A stretch of DNA of 64,000 bases from Chakrabartyella piscis. Its GTDB lineage: Bacteria; Bacillota; Clostridia; Lachnospirales; Anaerotignaceae. Positions 44,987 to 53,791 of this stretch are shown here, piece after piece. Each line of letters starts with the position of its first letter. The first letter of the stretch is position 1. The stretch lies in contig CP092441.1 of the NCBI GenBank assembly GCA_030067835.1, forward strand, positions 1,488,001 to 1,552,000, in the 5' to 3' direction. Both the position numbers and the translations under genes were made by a program. The notes beneath the pieces are model-generated. The model was not told the DNA's origin, did no database searches, and saw only the letters and a program-made list of their open reading frames with translations.

Positions 44987-45763
44987 TTGGCTTATTATCA
45001 TAAGGTGGAAATCAGCGGAATCAATACAGCAACTTTGCCAACACTCAATGGTGCACAGGCGAAACAGTTGTTTTTACAATATAGAGATGGAGATGAAGCG
45101 GCTCGAGAAAAACTCATTGAAGGGAATTTACGTCTGGTGCTGAGTATCATCAAACGTTTTGAAAATCGAAACGAAAATTTAGACGATTTGTTTCAAGTTG
45201 GTGTTGTGGGCTTGATCAAAGCAATTGATAATTTTGATGTGGATATGAATGTAATGCCATCAACCTATTGTTGTCCAATGATCATTGGTGAAATCAGACG
45301 TTATCTGCGTGACAACAATTCCATACGTGTCAGTCGTTCATTGAGAGATACAGCCTATAAAGCATTGCAAGTAAAGGAAAGACTCATTGCAGAAAAGGAA
45401 AAAGAGCCATCTATAGCTGAAATTGCAAAAGAATTGGGTATGCCAAGGGAAAGTGTTGTTTTGGCATTGGATGCAATTCAAGATCCAATTTCTTTGTTTG
45501 AACCTGTGTATAATGATGGTGGAGATACCTTATATGTCATGGATCAAGTCAGCGATGGAACTACTGGAGACAAAGTGTGGTTGGAAAATCTATCCCTTGG
45601 AGAAGCATTGGAACATTTGTCTGAACGTGAGAAAAAGATTGTTTCTTTGCGATTCTTTGAAGGAAAAACACAAACAGAAGTCAGTACAGAAATTGGAATC
45701 AGTCAAGCACAAGTCAGTCGCTTAGAAAAAAGTGCTTTGAAACAAATGCGAAAATACGTGTAG
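44987..45763 (+). CDS. sigG: Late forespore sigma factor SigG
   Basis: 258 residues, the usual SigG length, beginning AYYHKVEISGINTATLPTL as in the family. Region 2 GNLRLVLSIIKRF and DDLFQVGVVGLIKAIDNFD; MIIGEIRRYLRDNN-SIRVSRSLRD; region 4 EVSTEIGISQAQVSRLEKSA. Start at TTG 44987, 7 bases after GGAGG; the long upstream frame is not coding. Directs forespore genes after engulfment. It is not preceded by spoIIGA-sigE as in many Clostridia. Confidence 0.92.
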   Translation: MAYYHKVEISGINTATLPTLNGAQAKQLFLQYRDGDEAAREKLIEGNLRLVLSIIKRFENRNENLDDLFQVGVVGLIKAIDNFDVDMNVMPSTYCCPMIIGEIRRYLRDNNSIRVSRSLRDTAYKALQVKERLIAEKEKEPSIAEIAKELGMPRESVVLALDAIQDPISLFEPVYNDGGDTLYVMDQVSDGTTGDKVWLENLSLGEALEHLSEREKKIVSLRFFEGKTQTEVSTEIGISQAQVSRLEKSALKQMRKYV

Positions 45764-45839
45764 GTGCTATACAAAAATAATACCTGCATGGTATGGTTTT
45801 ATTCTTATCGAATACGAAGATATCAAATTTTCCACATAC

Positions 45840-45865
45840 TGTAGGGGATGGGTCACTCATCCTGA
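45840..45865. repeat. TGTAGGGG-family hairpin repeat
   Basis: TGTAGGGGATGGGTC then ACTCATCCTG. The sigG-isochorismatase gap has no other recognised feature. Confidence 0.55.
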
Positions 45866-45995
45866 AATATATATCCAAAGACACACCAAATCTTGCAATA
45901 AATTCTTAGGAATTAGTTGGCATTCCTCACTAGACAAGTAGGAAAAAATCATGTAAAATAAAGAGAAAAACGACTTGATTTCAGGAGGATTCGAC

Positions 45996-46538
45996 ATGAG
46001 AGTAAATGCAGAAGATACAATGGCAATTATCATAGATTTTCAAGAAAAATTGCTTCCCGTTATGGACCAAAAAGAAGCATTGATTCAAAAAGCAGCAACC
46101 TTTGCACAAGGTTTGGTGGAATTGGAAGTTCCATTTGTGGTTTCCCAACAATATACAAGAGGTTTGGGTGAAACTGTATCCGAACTCAAAGATGTAATTG
46201 CAGATGGTACCTATTTGGAAAAAAACACATTCAGCTGTATGGGATGTGAAGAAATCAAAAATTGGGTGGTTGCACAAGGTAAGAAAAATGTACTCATCAG
46301 TGGTATTGAAGCACATATCTGTGTGATGCAAACTGTTGTAGACTTGTTGGAAATGGGATACAATGTGACTGTTGTTGCAGATTGTGTTGGTTCCAGATCT
46401 CAATATGATAAAGAAATCGGATTGGAACGTATGAAAGCAGAAGGTGCAAAAGTTGCAACCTGTGAATCCATTTTGTTTGAATTGACTGTTGGAGCAAAAA
46501 ATCCACACTTCAAAACCATTTCTAAATTGGTAAAATAA
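45996..46538 (+). CDS. Isochorismatase-fold cysteine hydrolase
   Basis: 180-residue hydrolase of the isochorismatase/nicotinamidase-like superfamily. Predicted triad Asp14 (IIIDFQEKLLP), Lys76 (YLEKNTFSC) and nucleophile Cys109 (GIEAHICVMQT), with the cis-peptide region before it. Substrate not determinable; YcaC-like amidases are the closest type. ATG follows TCAGGAGG. Confidence 0.85.
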   Translation: MRVNAEDTMAIIIDFQEKLLPVMDQKEALIQKAATFAQGLVELEVPFVVSQQYTRGLGETVSELKDVIADGTYLEKNTFSCMGCEEIKNWVVAQGKKNVLISGIEAHICVMQTVVDLLEMGYNVTVVADCVGSRSQYDKEIGLERMKAEGAKVATCESILFELTVGAKNPHFKTISKLVK

Positions 46539-46550
46539 GAAATTGATTGG

Positions 46551-46581
46551 GAAGCGGTGCAGATGAGAGCTGTACCGCTTC
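46551..46581 (+). repeat. Hairpin, first of a duplicated pair
   Basis: GAAGCGGTGCAG / CTGTACCGCTTC with one G-T pair; lacks a T-run. The arm GAAGCGGTGCAG recurs at 46781. Confidence 0.6.
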
Positions 46582-46582
46582 T

Positions 46583-46746
46583 GCGTGTCGAAAAAGTCGA
46601 CACGCTAACTCGAAATCAGGATTTCGAGTTGTAGACAGAGGTAAAAAAGACGATTTCCTCATACAAGTGCTTCTATGAAGCACCTAGAAATCGCTTTTGT
46701 CCTCGTCAGGAGTGAATCCTGTCTACGGATAAAAGTCTGCGACGCT
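46583..46746 (+). repeat. Structured 3'-UTR repeat, copy 2
   Basis: Same order of elements as 26777-26935. Hairpin arms differ but still pair: GCGTGTCGA/TCGACACGC, ACTCGAAAT/ATTTCGAGT (copy 1 ACTTGAAAT/ATTTCAAGT), TCATA/TATGA (copy 1 TCGTA/TACGA). Ends GTCTGCGACGCT like the other copies. Confidence 0.75.
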
Positions 46747-46781
46747 AAAAGAAAAAAGACTTTTGGTTTTTTGACGGTTTG

Positions 46782-46814
46782 AAGCGGTGCAGGGTAGAAC
46801 TGCACCGCTTTTTC
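46782..46814 (+). terminator. Terminator, second of the duplicated hairpins
   Basis: AAGCGGTGCAG / CTGCACCGCTT perfect stem, then TTTTC. Confidence 0.75.
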
Positions 46815-46832
46815 AGGGATAGAGGTGACATA

Positions 46833-47393
46833 ATGGATTTTGCAGGACATTTTCATACAGTTTTGCACCATAAAAAATTGGTGATGCAAAATTGCTTTGC
46901 AGTTGGTTTGTTTTGGCAAGGAATCACACACGATTTATCAAAATTTTCACCGACAGAATTTTTGATAGGAGCAAAGTATTACCAAGGAACCCGTAGTCCA
47001 AACAATGCAGAACGTGAAGATAGAGGTTATTCTTCTGCGTGGTTGCATCACAAAGGTCGCAACAAACACCATTTTGAATATTGGATTGATTATAACCCCA
47101 AAAGAGAACCATTGCTCATTGGTATGGAAATGCCAGTGAAATATGTGGTGGAAATGTTTATGGATCGCATTGCAGCATGTAAAACCTATCAAAAAGAGGA
47201 GTATACCACTGCAAGTCCTTGGGAATACCATCAAAAAGGTGCAGCAGTCAAGGTGATGGTACATCCAAATAGTTTGGCATTGCTGGAAGAATTGTTGCAA
47301 ATGTTGGCAAAAGATGGAGAGAAAAAAACCTTTGCATATGTACGTAGAATGTTGCGAAAAGAAAGATGGAAACACTGTTTTTTACATAAATAA
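46833..47393 (+). CDS. DUF5662 family protein
   Basis: 186 residues matching DUF5662: a histidine-rich conserved core GITHDLSKFSPTEF, YYQGTRSP, SAWLHHKGRNKHHFEYW (about 30-90). The His/Asp pattern suggests a metal-dependent HD-like hydrolase, but no activity is known to me. ATG 46833 follows AGAGGTG; the frame upstream to 46779 is the terminator region. Confidence 0.75.
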   Translation: MDFAGHFHTVLHHKKLVMQNCFAVGLFWQGITHDLSKFSPTEFLIGAKYYQGTRSPNNAEREDRGYSSAWLHHKGRNKHHFEYWIDYNPKREPLLIGMEMPVKYVVEMFMDRIAACKTYQKEEYTTASPWEYHQKGAAVKVMVHPNSLALLEELLQMLAKDGEKKTFAYVRRMLRKERWKHCFLHK

Positions 47394-47432
47394 TTGGCAA
47401 ATGCATGAATGACACCATAGGAGGAAAAGCTA

Positions 47433-48377
47433 ATGAAAATCGTTTTTTTAGAACCACTTGGAATTGCACAGGAAAATTTGCAAAATAGAGTTGAAAGCGT
47501 AGTAGAAGCTGGTCATGAAATCGTATATTACAACAATCGCAAAGAAGATGTAGCAACTTTGATTGAACGCAGCAAAGATGCTGATGTTGTGGTATTCTCC
47601 AATTTCAAATATCCAAAAGAAGTCATTTCTGCTTGCAAAAATTTGAAAATGATTTGTGTTGCATTTACTGGTGTGGATCATGTGGATGTGGCATATTGCA
47701 AAGAATGTGGCATCACTGTTTGTAACTGCGCTGGATATTCCACAGTGGCTGTTGCAGATGTTGTTTTTGGTATGGTCATTTCTTTGGCTAGAAACTTTGT
47801 TGCTTGTAATGAGGTATGTAGAAAAGAAGGTACAAAAGACGGTTTGGTTGGATTTGAGCTAGAAGGTAAAAAGTTCGGTATCATTGGTGCTGGTGCAATT
47901 GGTTTACGTGTTGCTAACATTGCAAAAGCCTTTGGTTGCGAAGTATATGCATACAGTAGAACTCAAAAAGATGTAGAAGGTGTACAATTTGTCAGCAAAG
48001 AAGAATTGCTTTCCACTTGTGATATCGTTTCTTTGCATGTACCACAAAATGCAGAAACATTGGCTTTGATTGGCGAAGCAGAGCTTGATTTGATGAAACC
48101 AACAGCAATGCTCATCAATACAGCAAGAGGGCCGGTTGTGGATAGTGAAGCACTTGCAAAAGCACTTCATTCAGGCAAAATTGCAGCAGCAGGTGTTGAT
48201 GTATTTGAAATAGAACCACCAATTGCATCCACACATCCTTTGTTTGGTGCACCAAATGTTTTGGTAACACCTCATATTGCATTTGCAACACACCAAGCAT
48301 TTGAAAAAAGAGCAGATATTGTAGGAGATAACATCCAAAAATGGTTGGAATACACCCCGATTAATGTGATTGTTTAG
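47433..48377 (+). CDS. D-isomer 2-hydroxyacid dehydrogenase family protein
   Basis: 314 residues, NAD-dependent. Rossmann motif GIIGAGAIGLRVANIAKAFG (about 148-167), catalytic Arg in NTARGPVVD, Glu in FEIEPP, His in VTPHIAFATH. Family reduces 2-keto acids or oxidises 2-hydroxy acids (3-phosphoglycerate, glycerate, lactate-like); the exact substrate cannot be told. ATG follows AGGAGG. 22 bases before mnmA. Confidence 0.85.
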   Translation: MKIVFLEPLGIAQENLQNRVESVVEAGHEIVYYNNRKEDVATLIERSKDADVVVFSNFKYPKEVISACKNLKMICVAFTGVDHVDVAYCKECGITVCNCAGYSTVAVADVVFGMVISLARNFVACNEVCRKEGTKDGLVGFELEGKKFGIIGAGAIGLRVANIAKAFGCEVYAYSRTQKDVEGVQFVSKEELLSTCDIVSLHVPQNAETLALIGEAELDLMKPTAMLINTARGPVVDSEALAKALHSGKIAAAGVDVFEIEPPIASTHPLFGAPNVLVTPHIAFATHQAFEKRADIVGDNIQKWLEYTPINVIV

Positions 48378-48399
48378 AAATATATAGGAAGGCGAAAAA

Positions 48400-49452
48400 A
48401 TGGAAAAAGAAAAAGTAATAGTAGGTATGTCAGGTGGTGTGGATAGCACTGTTGCAGCATATCTTTTGAAGGAACAAGGATATGAAGTCATTGGTGTGAC
48501 CATGTATCTTTGGGCAGGAAAAGAAGCAGAAATAGCCATTGCAGATGCCAAACGTGTGGCAGACCAATTGGGAATCGAGCACATTGTATTGGATTTTAGA
48601 GATTCTTTCCGCAAAGAAGTGGTGGATGATTTCATTGGCAGATATGCAGAAGGTTTGACACCAAATCCATGCGTTATGTGCAATCGTATGATCAAAGGAG
48701 AAGCTCTTTTGCAAAAAGCACATGAGTTGGGTGCAAAATATATGGCAACAGGTCATTATGCTCGTGTAGAAAAGCATCCTGTAACAGGTAGATATTCTAT
48801 TCGCAATTCTTCTACAGCAGAAAAGGATCAGACATATGCATTGTATCGTTTGACGCAGGAACAGTTGCAAGCAATGTTGTTGCCAATTGGGGAATACACC
48901 AAAGCAGAAGTACGTCAATTTGCAGAAAAAGTAGATGGTTTCATTGCCAAAAAGGGTGATAGCCAGGATATTTGTTTCATTCCTGATGGGGACTATGCAA
49001 AATTCATTTTGGAACAAGGTGGCGATGTAGGAACTGCTGGTAGCTTTGTCAATATGTCTGGTGATGTATTGGGTCAGCATAAGGGACTCATCCATTATAC
49101 AGTGGGTCAAAGAAAAGGTTTGGGTATTGCATTTGGAAAGCCAATGTATGTGCATTCTTTGGACACCAAAAACAATCGTGTTCTGCTTTGTGAAAATGAA
49201 GAGCTGTTTCGTACCACAATGTATGTAGGGCAAGTGGCACATATGTCTGTTGCAGAGTTTACAGATGGTATGCGTTTGCAAGGTAAAATTCGCTATGCAC
49301 ATAAGGCTGCTTGGTGTACTGTGCGTATGGTTGGAGAAGATAAATTGGAGTGCGTTTTCGATGAGCCACAACGAGCAATGACACCTGGACAATCTTTGGT
49401 TTTGTATGATGGAGATTTTGTCGCAGGTGGCGGAATTGCATTAGCAGAATAA
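48400..49452 (+). CDS. mnmA: tRNA-specific 2-thiouridylase MnmA
   Basis: 350 residues. Adds sulfur to U34 of Lys, Glu and Gln tRNAs. P-loop GMSGGVDSTVAAYLL, catalytic cysteine region NPCVMCNR, GDSQDICFIPDGDY with the second cysteine, and GQRKGLGI. ATG follows AGGAAGG. A terminator lies 80 bases downstream. Confidence 0.95.
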   Translation: MEKEKVIVGMSGGVDSTVAAYLLKEQGYEVIGVTMYLWAGKEAEIAIADAKRVADQLGIEHIVLDFRDSFRKEVVDDFIGRYAEGLTPNPCVMCNRMIKGEALLQKAHELGAKYMATGHYARVEKHPVTGRYSIRNSSTAEKDQTYALYRLTQEQLQAMLLPIGEYTKAEVRQFAEKVDGFIAKKGDSQDICFIPDGDYAKFILEQGGDVGTAGSFVNMSGDVLGQHKGLIHYTVGQRKGLGIAFGKPMYVHSLDTKNNRVLLCENEELFRTTMYVGQVAHMSVAEFTDGMRLQGKIRYAHKAAWCTVRMVGEDKLECVFDEPQRAMTPGQSLVLYDGDFVAGGGIALAE

Positions 49453-49462
49453 GCAGTTTTCT

Positions 49463-49492
49463 AATGTAAAATTTAATGTTAAATCTTTGTAA
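49463..49492 (-). promoter_or_regulatory. PHO-box-like tandem repeats after mnmA
   Basis: Reverse strand TTACAA-AGAT-TTAACA (49477-49492), preceded by another ATGTAAAATTT unit; 11-base periodicity. It is 250 bases ahead of the Na/Pi carrier and on the far side of a terminator, so its target is uncertain. TTAACA-AAAG-TTTAGA at 49560-49575 is a second, forward candidate. Confidence 0.4.
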
Positions 49493-49528
49493 AATCAAGG
49501 GCATAAACTGCATAAAAAAACACAAATT

Positions 49529-49552
49529 ACCACGCATTTTACGTGGTTTTTT
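49529..49552 (+). terminator. Terminator of mnmA
   Basis: ACCACG / CGTGGT then TTTTT. Confidence 0.75.
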
Positions 49553-49743
49553 GTTTGATTTAACAAAAGTTTAGAAATGTTAAATTTGCCATTGCAGACA
49601 TGTTTTTCCTGTGTTAAGATGATTTCGGTTCTGTTTGTTGTATCTTGTTGAAAACTTACAGAATATGGAAAAATATGTTATTGAAATGTTGGAAGTGCTT
49701 TGATTATATGACAATCTAAAAAGACACTTAACAGGAGGAATTT

Positions 49744-51420
49744 ATGAATTACACAGACATTATCATACCATTTATTGGCGGGCTTGCCATGTTTATTTTT
49801 GGTATGGGCTACATGGCACAAGGTTTGCAAAATGCAGCAGGCGCAAAAATGAAATCCATTTTGGAAGCGTTGACACATAACAAGTTTATGGGTGTTGCTT
49901 TGGGGGCTTTTGTAACAGCAATCGTGCAAAGCTCATCTGCAACAACAGTTATGGTTGTTGGGTTTGTAAATGCAAGTCTTATGAATTTGACACAGGCTAT
50001 GAGTGTCATCATGGGTGCTAATATTGGTACAACTGTAACAGGTTGGTTGGTATCCAGCTCTGAATGGATGGATATTTTCAGTCCAACTAAAATGGCACCA
50101 ATTATCATTATGATTGGTGTAATTATGCAAATTACAAGTAAAAAAATGAAACAAAAAGAAGTGGCATCCATTATCATTGGTTTTGGTTTGCTTTTCATTG
50201 GTATGGATACCATGTCATCTGGTGTAAAACCATTGCGTGAATCTGAAGTATTCGTCAATGCTTTTGTATCTATGGGTCAAAATCCAATTCTTGGCGTTTT
50301 GGCAGGTGCTGTGGTAACAGCAATCATCCAAAGTTCTTCTGCATCCCAAGGGATTTTGCTTTCCTTGGCAGCAACTGGATTGGTTCCATTCAATGCAGCA
50401 GTCTATATCATTATGGGTCAAAATATTGGTACTTGTGTCACTGCAATGCTTAGTGGTATTGGTGCAAATAAAAATGCGAAATGCGTTGGTTTCATGCATT
50501 TGACCTTCAACTTGATTGGTACATTAATCTTCAGTACAGCAGCAGTTTTGTTCTTTAGTGTAGTCAATCCAACAATGGGTAGTTCTATCATTGGTTTGAC
50601 AGAAATCAGTTTCATACATACATCCTTCAATGTGATTACAACATTGCTTTTGTTCCCATTTGCAAAATATATCATCCAGATTTCCAAAAAAGTGGTTGGA
50701 ATCGAAGAAGTGGAAGAAGACAAATCCAGAGTATACTTGGATGAACGTATGTTGCAAACACCATCTCTTGCTTTGGAAGGTGCTAGACAAGAAACCATTC
50801 GTTTGGGTACCATTGCAAGAAAGAATTTGGTACGTTCTTTGGAAGTTTTGAAAAAATATGATGAAGAAAAAGCTGGTAAAATCAAAGGTCGTGAAGAAAA
50901 AGTCGATCATGTGTGTGAAGGAATCAATGCATATCTCATTCGTCTTTGTTCCTATCCTTTGAGTGAAGCAGAAAGTAGAGAAGCAACTTCGTTGATGAAT
51001 ACACTCAGCGATGTGGAACGTATTGGTGACCATGCAGAAAACATTGCAGAAGTGGCAGAAGAAATGGTTGAAGAAAAAGTGAAATTTACAGAGTCTGCAT
51101 TGGCAGAGTTGCAAGAAATGGCAGATGCTGTTTTGGCAAGTTATGACAATGCTCTCAAAGCTTTGGAACACAGTGATATTTCTGCAGCTGTAAAAACAGC
51201 AGTATATGAAGACCAAGTGGATGCATTTGAAAAGAAATTGCGTATGGGTCATATCGATCGTTTGAGTAACGCAGAATGTACTGTAAGCGCTGGCATTCAT
51301 TTCTTGGAAATTTTGACAAACTTGGAACGTGTTTCTGACCATGCTATGAATATTTCAGAAGTGATTTTACATGAACATAGATACGATAAACATTTTGATG
51401 AAGAACCAACAAATGCATAA
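49744..51420 (+). CDS. Na/Pi cotransporter family protein with PhoU-like tail
   Basis: 558 residues: eight or so helices with the inverted repeat signatures AIVQSSSATTVMVVGFVNAS and AIIQSSSASQGILLSL (NptA/type II Na-Pi family), then a cytoplasmic PhoU-like domain from about residue 340 with SDVERIGDHAENIAE and LERVSDHAMNISE. Imports or exports phosphate with sodium; direction unknown. ATG follows CAGGAGG. Third PhoU-domain protein in the window. Confidence 0.9.
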   Translation: MNYTDIIIPFIGGLAMFIFGMGYMAQGLQNAAGAKMKSILEALTHNKFMGVALGAFVTAIVQSSSATTVMVVGFVNASLMNLTQAMSVIMGANIGTTVTGWLVSSSEWMDIFSPTKMAPIIIMIGVIMQITSKKMKQKEVASIIIGFGLLFIGMDTMSSGVKPLRESEVFVNAFVSMGQNPILGVLAGAVVTAIIQSSSASQGILLSLAATGLVPFNAAVYIIMGQNIGTCVTAMLSGIGANKNAKCVGFMHLTFNLIGTLIFSTAAVLFFSVVNPTMGSSIIGLTEISFIHTSFNVITTLLLFPFAKYIIQISKKVVGIEEVEEDKSRVYLDERMLQTPSLALEGARQETIRLGTIARKNLVRSLEVLKKYDEEKAGKIKGREEKVDHVCEGINAYLIRLCSYPLSEAESREATSLMNTLSDVERIGDHAENIAEVAEEMVEEKVKFTESALAELQEMADAVLASYDNALKALEHSDISAAVKTAVYEDQVDAFEKKLRMGHIDRLSNAECTVSAGIHFLEILTNLERVSDHAMNISEVILHEHRYDKHFDEEPTNA

Positions 51421-51435
51421 GAAATAAACAATTTG

Positions 51436-51462
51436 AACCGATGGGAAACCGTCGGTTTTTTT
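51436..51462 (+). terminator. Terminator of the Na/Pi carrier gene
   Basis: AACCGA-TGG / CCG-TCGGTT stem, T-run. Confidence 0.8.
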
Positions 51463-51483
51463 GTATAGAAATGTCAAATCATA

Positions 51484-51509
51484 AAAAAAGCACTCCATTT
51501 GGAATGCTT
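51484..51509 (-). terminator. Terminator of the topoisomerase pair
   Basis: On the minus strand AAGCATTCC-AAAT-GGAGTGCTT with a T-run; lies beyond the CATTC repeat. Confidence 0.7.
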
Positions 51510-51524
51510 ATAGTTGCTGCTATT

Positions 51525-51565
51525 CTGTCATTCAGAGGAATGCAATGACGAAGAATCTTTGGTTT
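51525..51565. repeat. CATTCAGAGGA repeat unit
   Basis: CTGTCATTCAGAGGAATGC, then GACGAAGAATCTTTGG; same unit as in 8640-8680, 35710-35750 and, inverted, 30432-30470. Confidence 0.65.
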
Positions 51566-51575
51566 ACTTGGTTAT

Positions 51576-53780
51576 TTATATCAATGACAATTGTTCTGCT
51601 TTGCCATCTTGCAAGAAATGTCCTGTAGATGGTATTTTTTTTGTACGATAATAATCCATATCCTCAACACCAAACGCTTCTGGTTTGCAAACCATTGTCA
51701 CAGAACTGTTTTTCTTAAGTGTAAATACTTGGACACCACCAGAACTTTTGGAAGCGTTTAAAGGAATCAAAGCAGTGGAAACCAAAGTTGCTTTGTCTTG
51801 GTTACGCAAAAGAATGAAATCTGCATCTTCTTGGATGTGTTCCAAATACACAAGTGGAGAACGAGCAGAGTATGCATTCACCAATTTTTTACGATTTGCT
51901 TTTGTGGCATATGCAGAAAGTGGCACTTTACCAGCTTTACCATTGGCAAAGAAGAACACCATATTACCAGAATAGTCATTGGTTGCAGTCATATAAACGA
52001 TCTTTTCATCTGGGTCTAATCCCAAAATATTAGGCAAATATTCACCCAATAAACTTGCTTTGGTATCTGGCAAATCGTTGGCTTTCATTTTATAAACATT
52101 GTATTGATTGGAGAAGAAGATCACATCCATACGGTTGGTACCTTCCATCTCAAATGCCAAAACATCTTCTTCCTTCAACTTTTGCTCGCCAGCAGAACGC
52201 AAAGAAGAGAGTGGTATTTTTTTGAAGTAGTTTTCTTTTGTCAAGAACAGTTTCAAACCATAATCATCAATCAAATCTTCTTTGGAAATGGTGATGACTT
52301 CTTCTTCTTGGACAATTTCTGTTTTTCTAGCAATGCCATATTTCTTTTGGACTGCTTTCAATTGTTTGCAAATGATATTACGCACTTTGGTATTGCTATC
52401 CAAAATACTTTGCAATTCCTTCATTTCATCAGCAAGTGTTTTGAGTTCCTCAATACGTCTGATGATATATTCTTTATTGATGTTACGCAATTTGATTTCA
52501 GCAATGTATTCCCCTTGTATTTCATCAATGTCAAATCCAGCCATCAAATTGGGTACAACCATACTTTCTTGTTCTGTGTGACGGATGATTGCAATGGCTT
52601 TGTCAATATCAGCAAGAATTTGAGCCAAACCTTCCAAAAGATGGTATTTTTCTGTTTTCTTTTGCAAGTCATAAGCCAATTGTTTGCGTATAGAATCCAC
52701 ACGAAACTCCACCCAATGTCCCAAAATGTCACGCACACCCAAGGTCATAGGTCTACCATGAATCAACACATTGAAGTTACAACTGAAACTGTCAGATAGG
52801 GTAGTCAAACGATACAATTTGTGCATCAAAAGCTCTACATCTGTGTTTCGCTTCACATCAATGGCAATTTTCAAACCTTTCAAGTCGGTTTCATCACGTA
52901 CATCGGTAATTTCACGCAACTTACCACCTTTGACAAGAGTAAAGATTTTATCGATGATACTTTCAATATTGGTGGTATAAGGAATTTCTGTAATTTCGAT
53001 ACAGCTGTTTTTCTTATCATAAGAATACTTTGCGTGTACCTTAAAGGAACCTCTACCTGTTTGGTAAATTTGTTCCATATCTTTGCGACTGTATACCAAA
53101 GCGCCACCAGTTGAAAAATCAGGTGCTGGCATAAACTCCAACAAATCCACTTCACGATTTTTGATGAATTGCACAGTTGCTTCACATAATTCACTTAAGT
53201 TGAAACTACAAATGGAACTTGCCATACCAACAGCAATACCAAGATTTGGATTTGCCAAAATATTAGGGAAAGTGGTGGGCAATAACATAGGTTCTTGCAT
53301 ACTACCATCGTAATTATCAATGAATTCTACAGTGTTTTTTTCAATATCACTGAAAATTTCAGTACAAATAGAGCCCAATTTGACTTCTGTATAACGTGGT
53401 GCAGCATAAGCCATATCACGGGAATATTGCTTCCCAAAGTTACCTTTAGAATCCACAAGAGGCGCCAACAAAGCACCATTTCCTTCTGTCAAACGCACTA
53501 GGGTTTCATAGATGGCAGCATCCCCATGAGGATTCAATTTCATGGTTTGTCCAACCACATTGGAGGATTTGGTTCTGTCACCTTTGAGCAAACCCATAGA
53601 ATACATGGTGTAGAGTAGCTTTCTATGAGAAGGCTTAAATCCATCAATTTCAGGGATAGCACGTGATACAATGACACTCATGGCATAAGGCATATAGTTC
53701 AGTTCCAAGGTTTCGGTAATGGACTGTTCAGATATGAAATTGTCTTTGATTTCTGTTGGTGTTACCTTTTTTCTAGCCAT
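51576..53780 (-). CDS. Divergent type II topoisomerase subunit A (ParC/GyrA-like)
   Basis: 734 residues. Breakage-reunion domain: YAMSVIVSRAIPEIDGFKPS (usual DG-LKP altered), NPHGDAAIYETLVRL and catalytic Tyr130 in APRYTE. Ala88 stands at the position of GyrA Ser83 and Glu92 at Asp87. A shorter beta-pinwheel-like C-terminus follows (from about 500); the GyrA box is not visible, which argues for decatenase rather than gyrase activity. Pairs with the B subunit 11 bases upstream. Clostridia usually have gyrBA elsewhere, so this is probably the second enzyme. Confidence 0.82.
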   Translation of the reverse strand: MARKKVTPTEIKDNFISEQSITETLELNYMPYAMSVIVSRAIPEIDGFKPSHRKLLYTMYSMGLLKGDRTKSSNVVGQTMKLNPHGDAAIYETLVRLTEGNGALLAPLVDSKGNFGKQYSRDMAYAAPRYTEVKLGSICTEIFSDIEKNTVEFIDNYDGSMQEPMLLPTTFPNILANPNLGIAVGMASSICSFNLSELCEATVQFIKNREVDLLEFMPAPDFSTGGALVYSRKDMEQIYQTGRGSFKVHAKYSYDKKNSCIEITEIPYTTNIESIIDKIFTLVKGGKLREITDVRDETDLKGLKIAIDVKRNTDVELLMHKLYRLTTLSDSFSCNFNVLIHGRPMTLGVRDILGHWVEFRVDSIRKQLAYDLQKKTEKYHLLEGLAQILADIDKAIAIIRHTEQESMVVPNLMAGFDIDEIQGEYIAEIKLRNINKEYIIRRIEELKTLADEMKELQSILDSNTKVRNIICKQLKAVQKKYGIARKTEIVQEEEVITISKEDLIDDYGLKLFLTKENYFKKIPLSSLRSAGEQKLKEEDVLAFEMEGTNRMDVIFFSNQYNVYKMKANDLPDTKASLLGEYLPNILGLDPDEKIVYMTATNDYSGNMVFFFANGKAGKVPLSAYATKANRKKLVNAYSARSPLVYLEHIQEDADFILLRNQDKATLVSTALIPLNASKSSGGVQVFTLKKNSSVTMVCKPEAFGVEDMDYYRTKKIPSTGHFLQDGKAEQLSLI

Positions 53781-53791
53781 ATCTTCACCTC

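Noticed and set aside
48430..49392. 320-residue minus-strand frame opposite mnmA
   Set aside because: Shadow of mnmA; no homology, no ribosome site.
50524..51342. 272-residue minus-strand frame, Cys/Phe/His-rich
   Set aside because: Reverse complement of the PhoU-like tail of the Na/Pi carrier; composition is a codon artefact.
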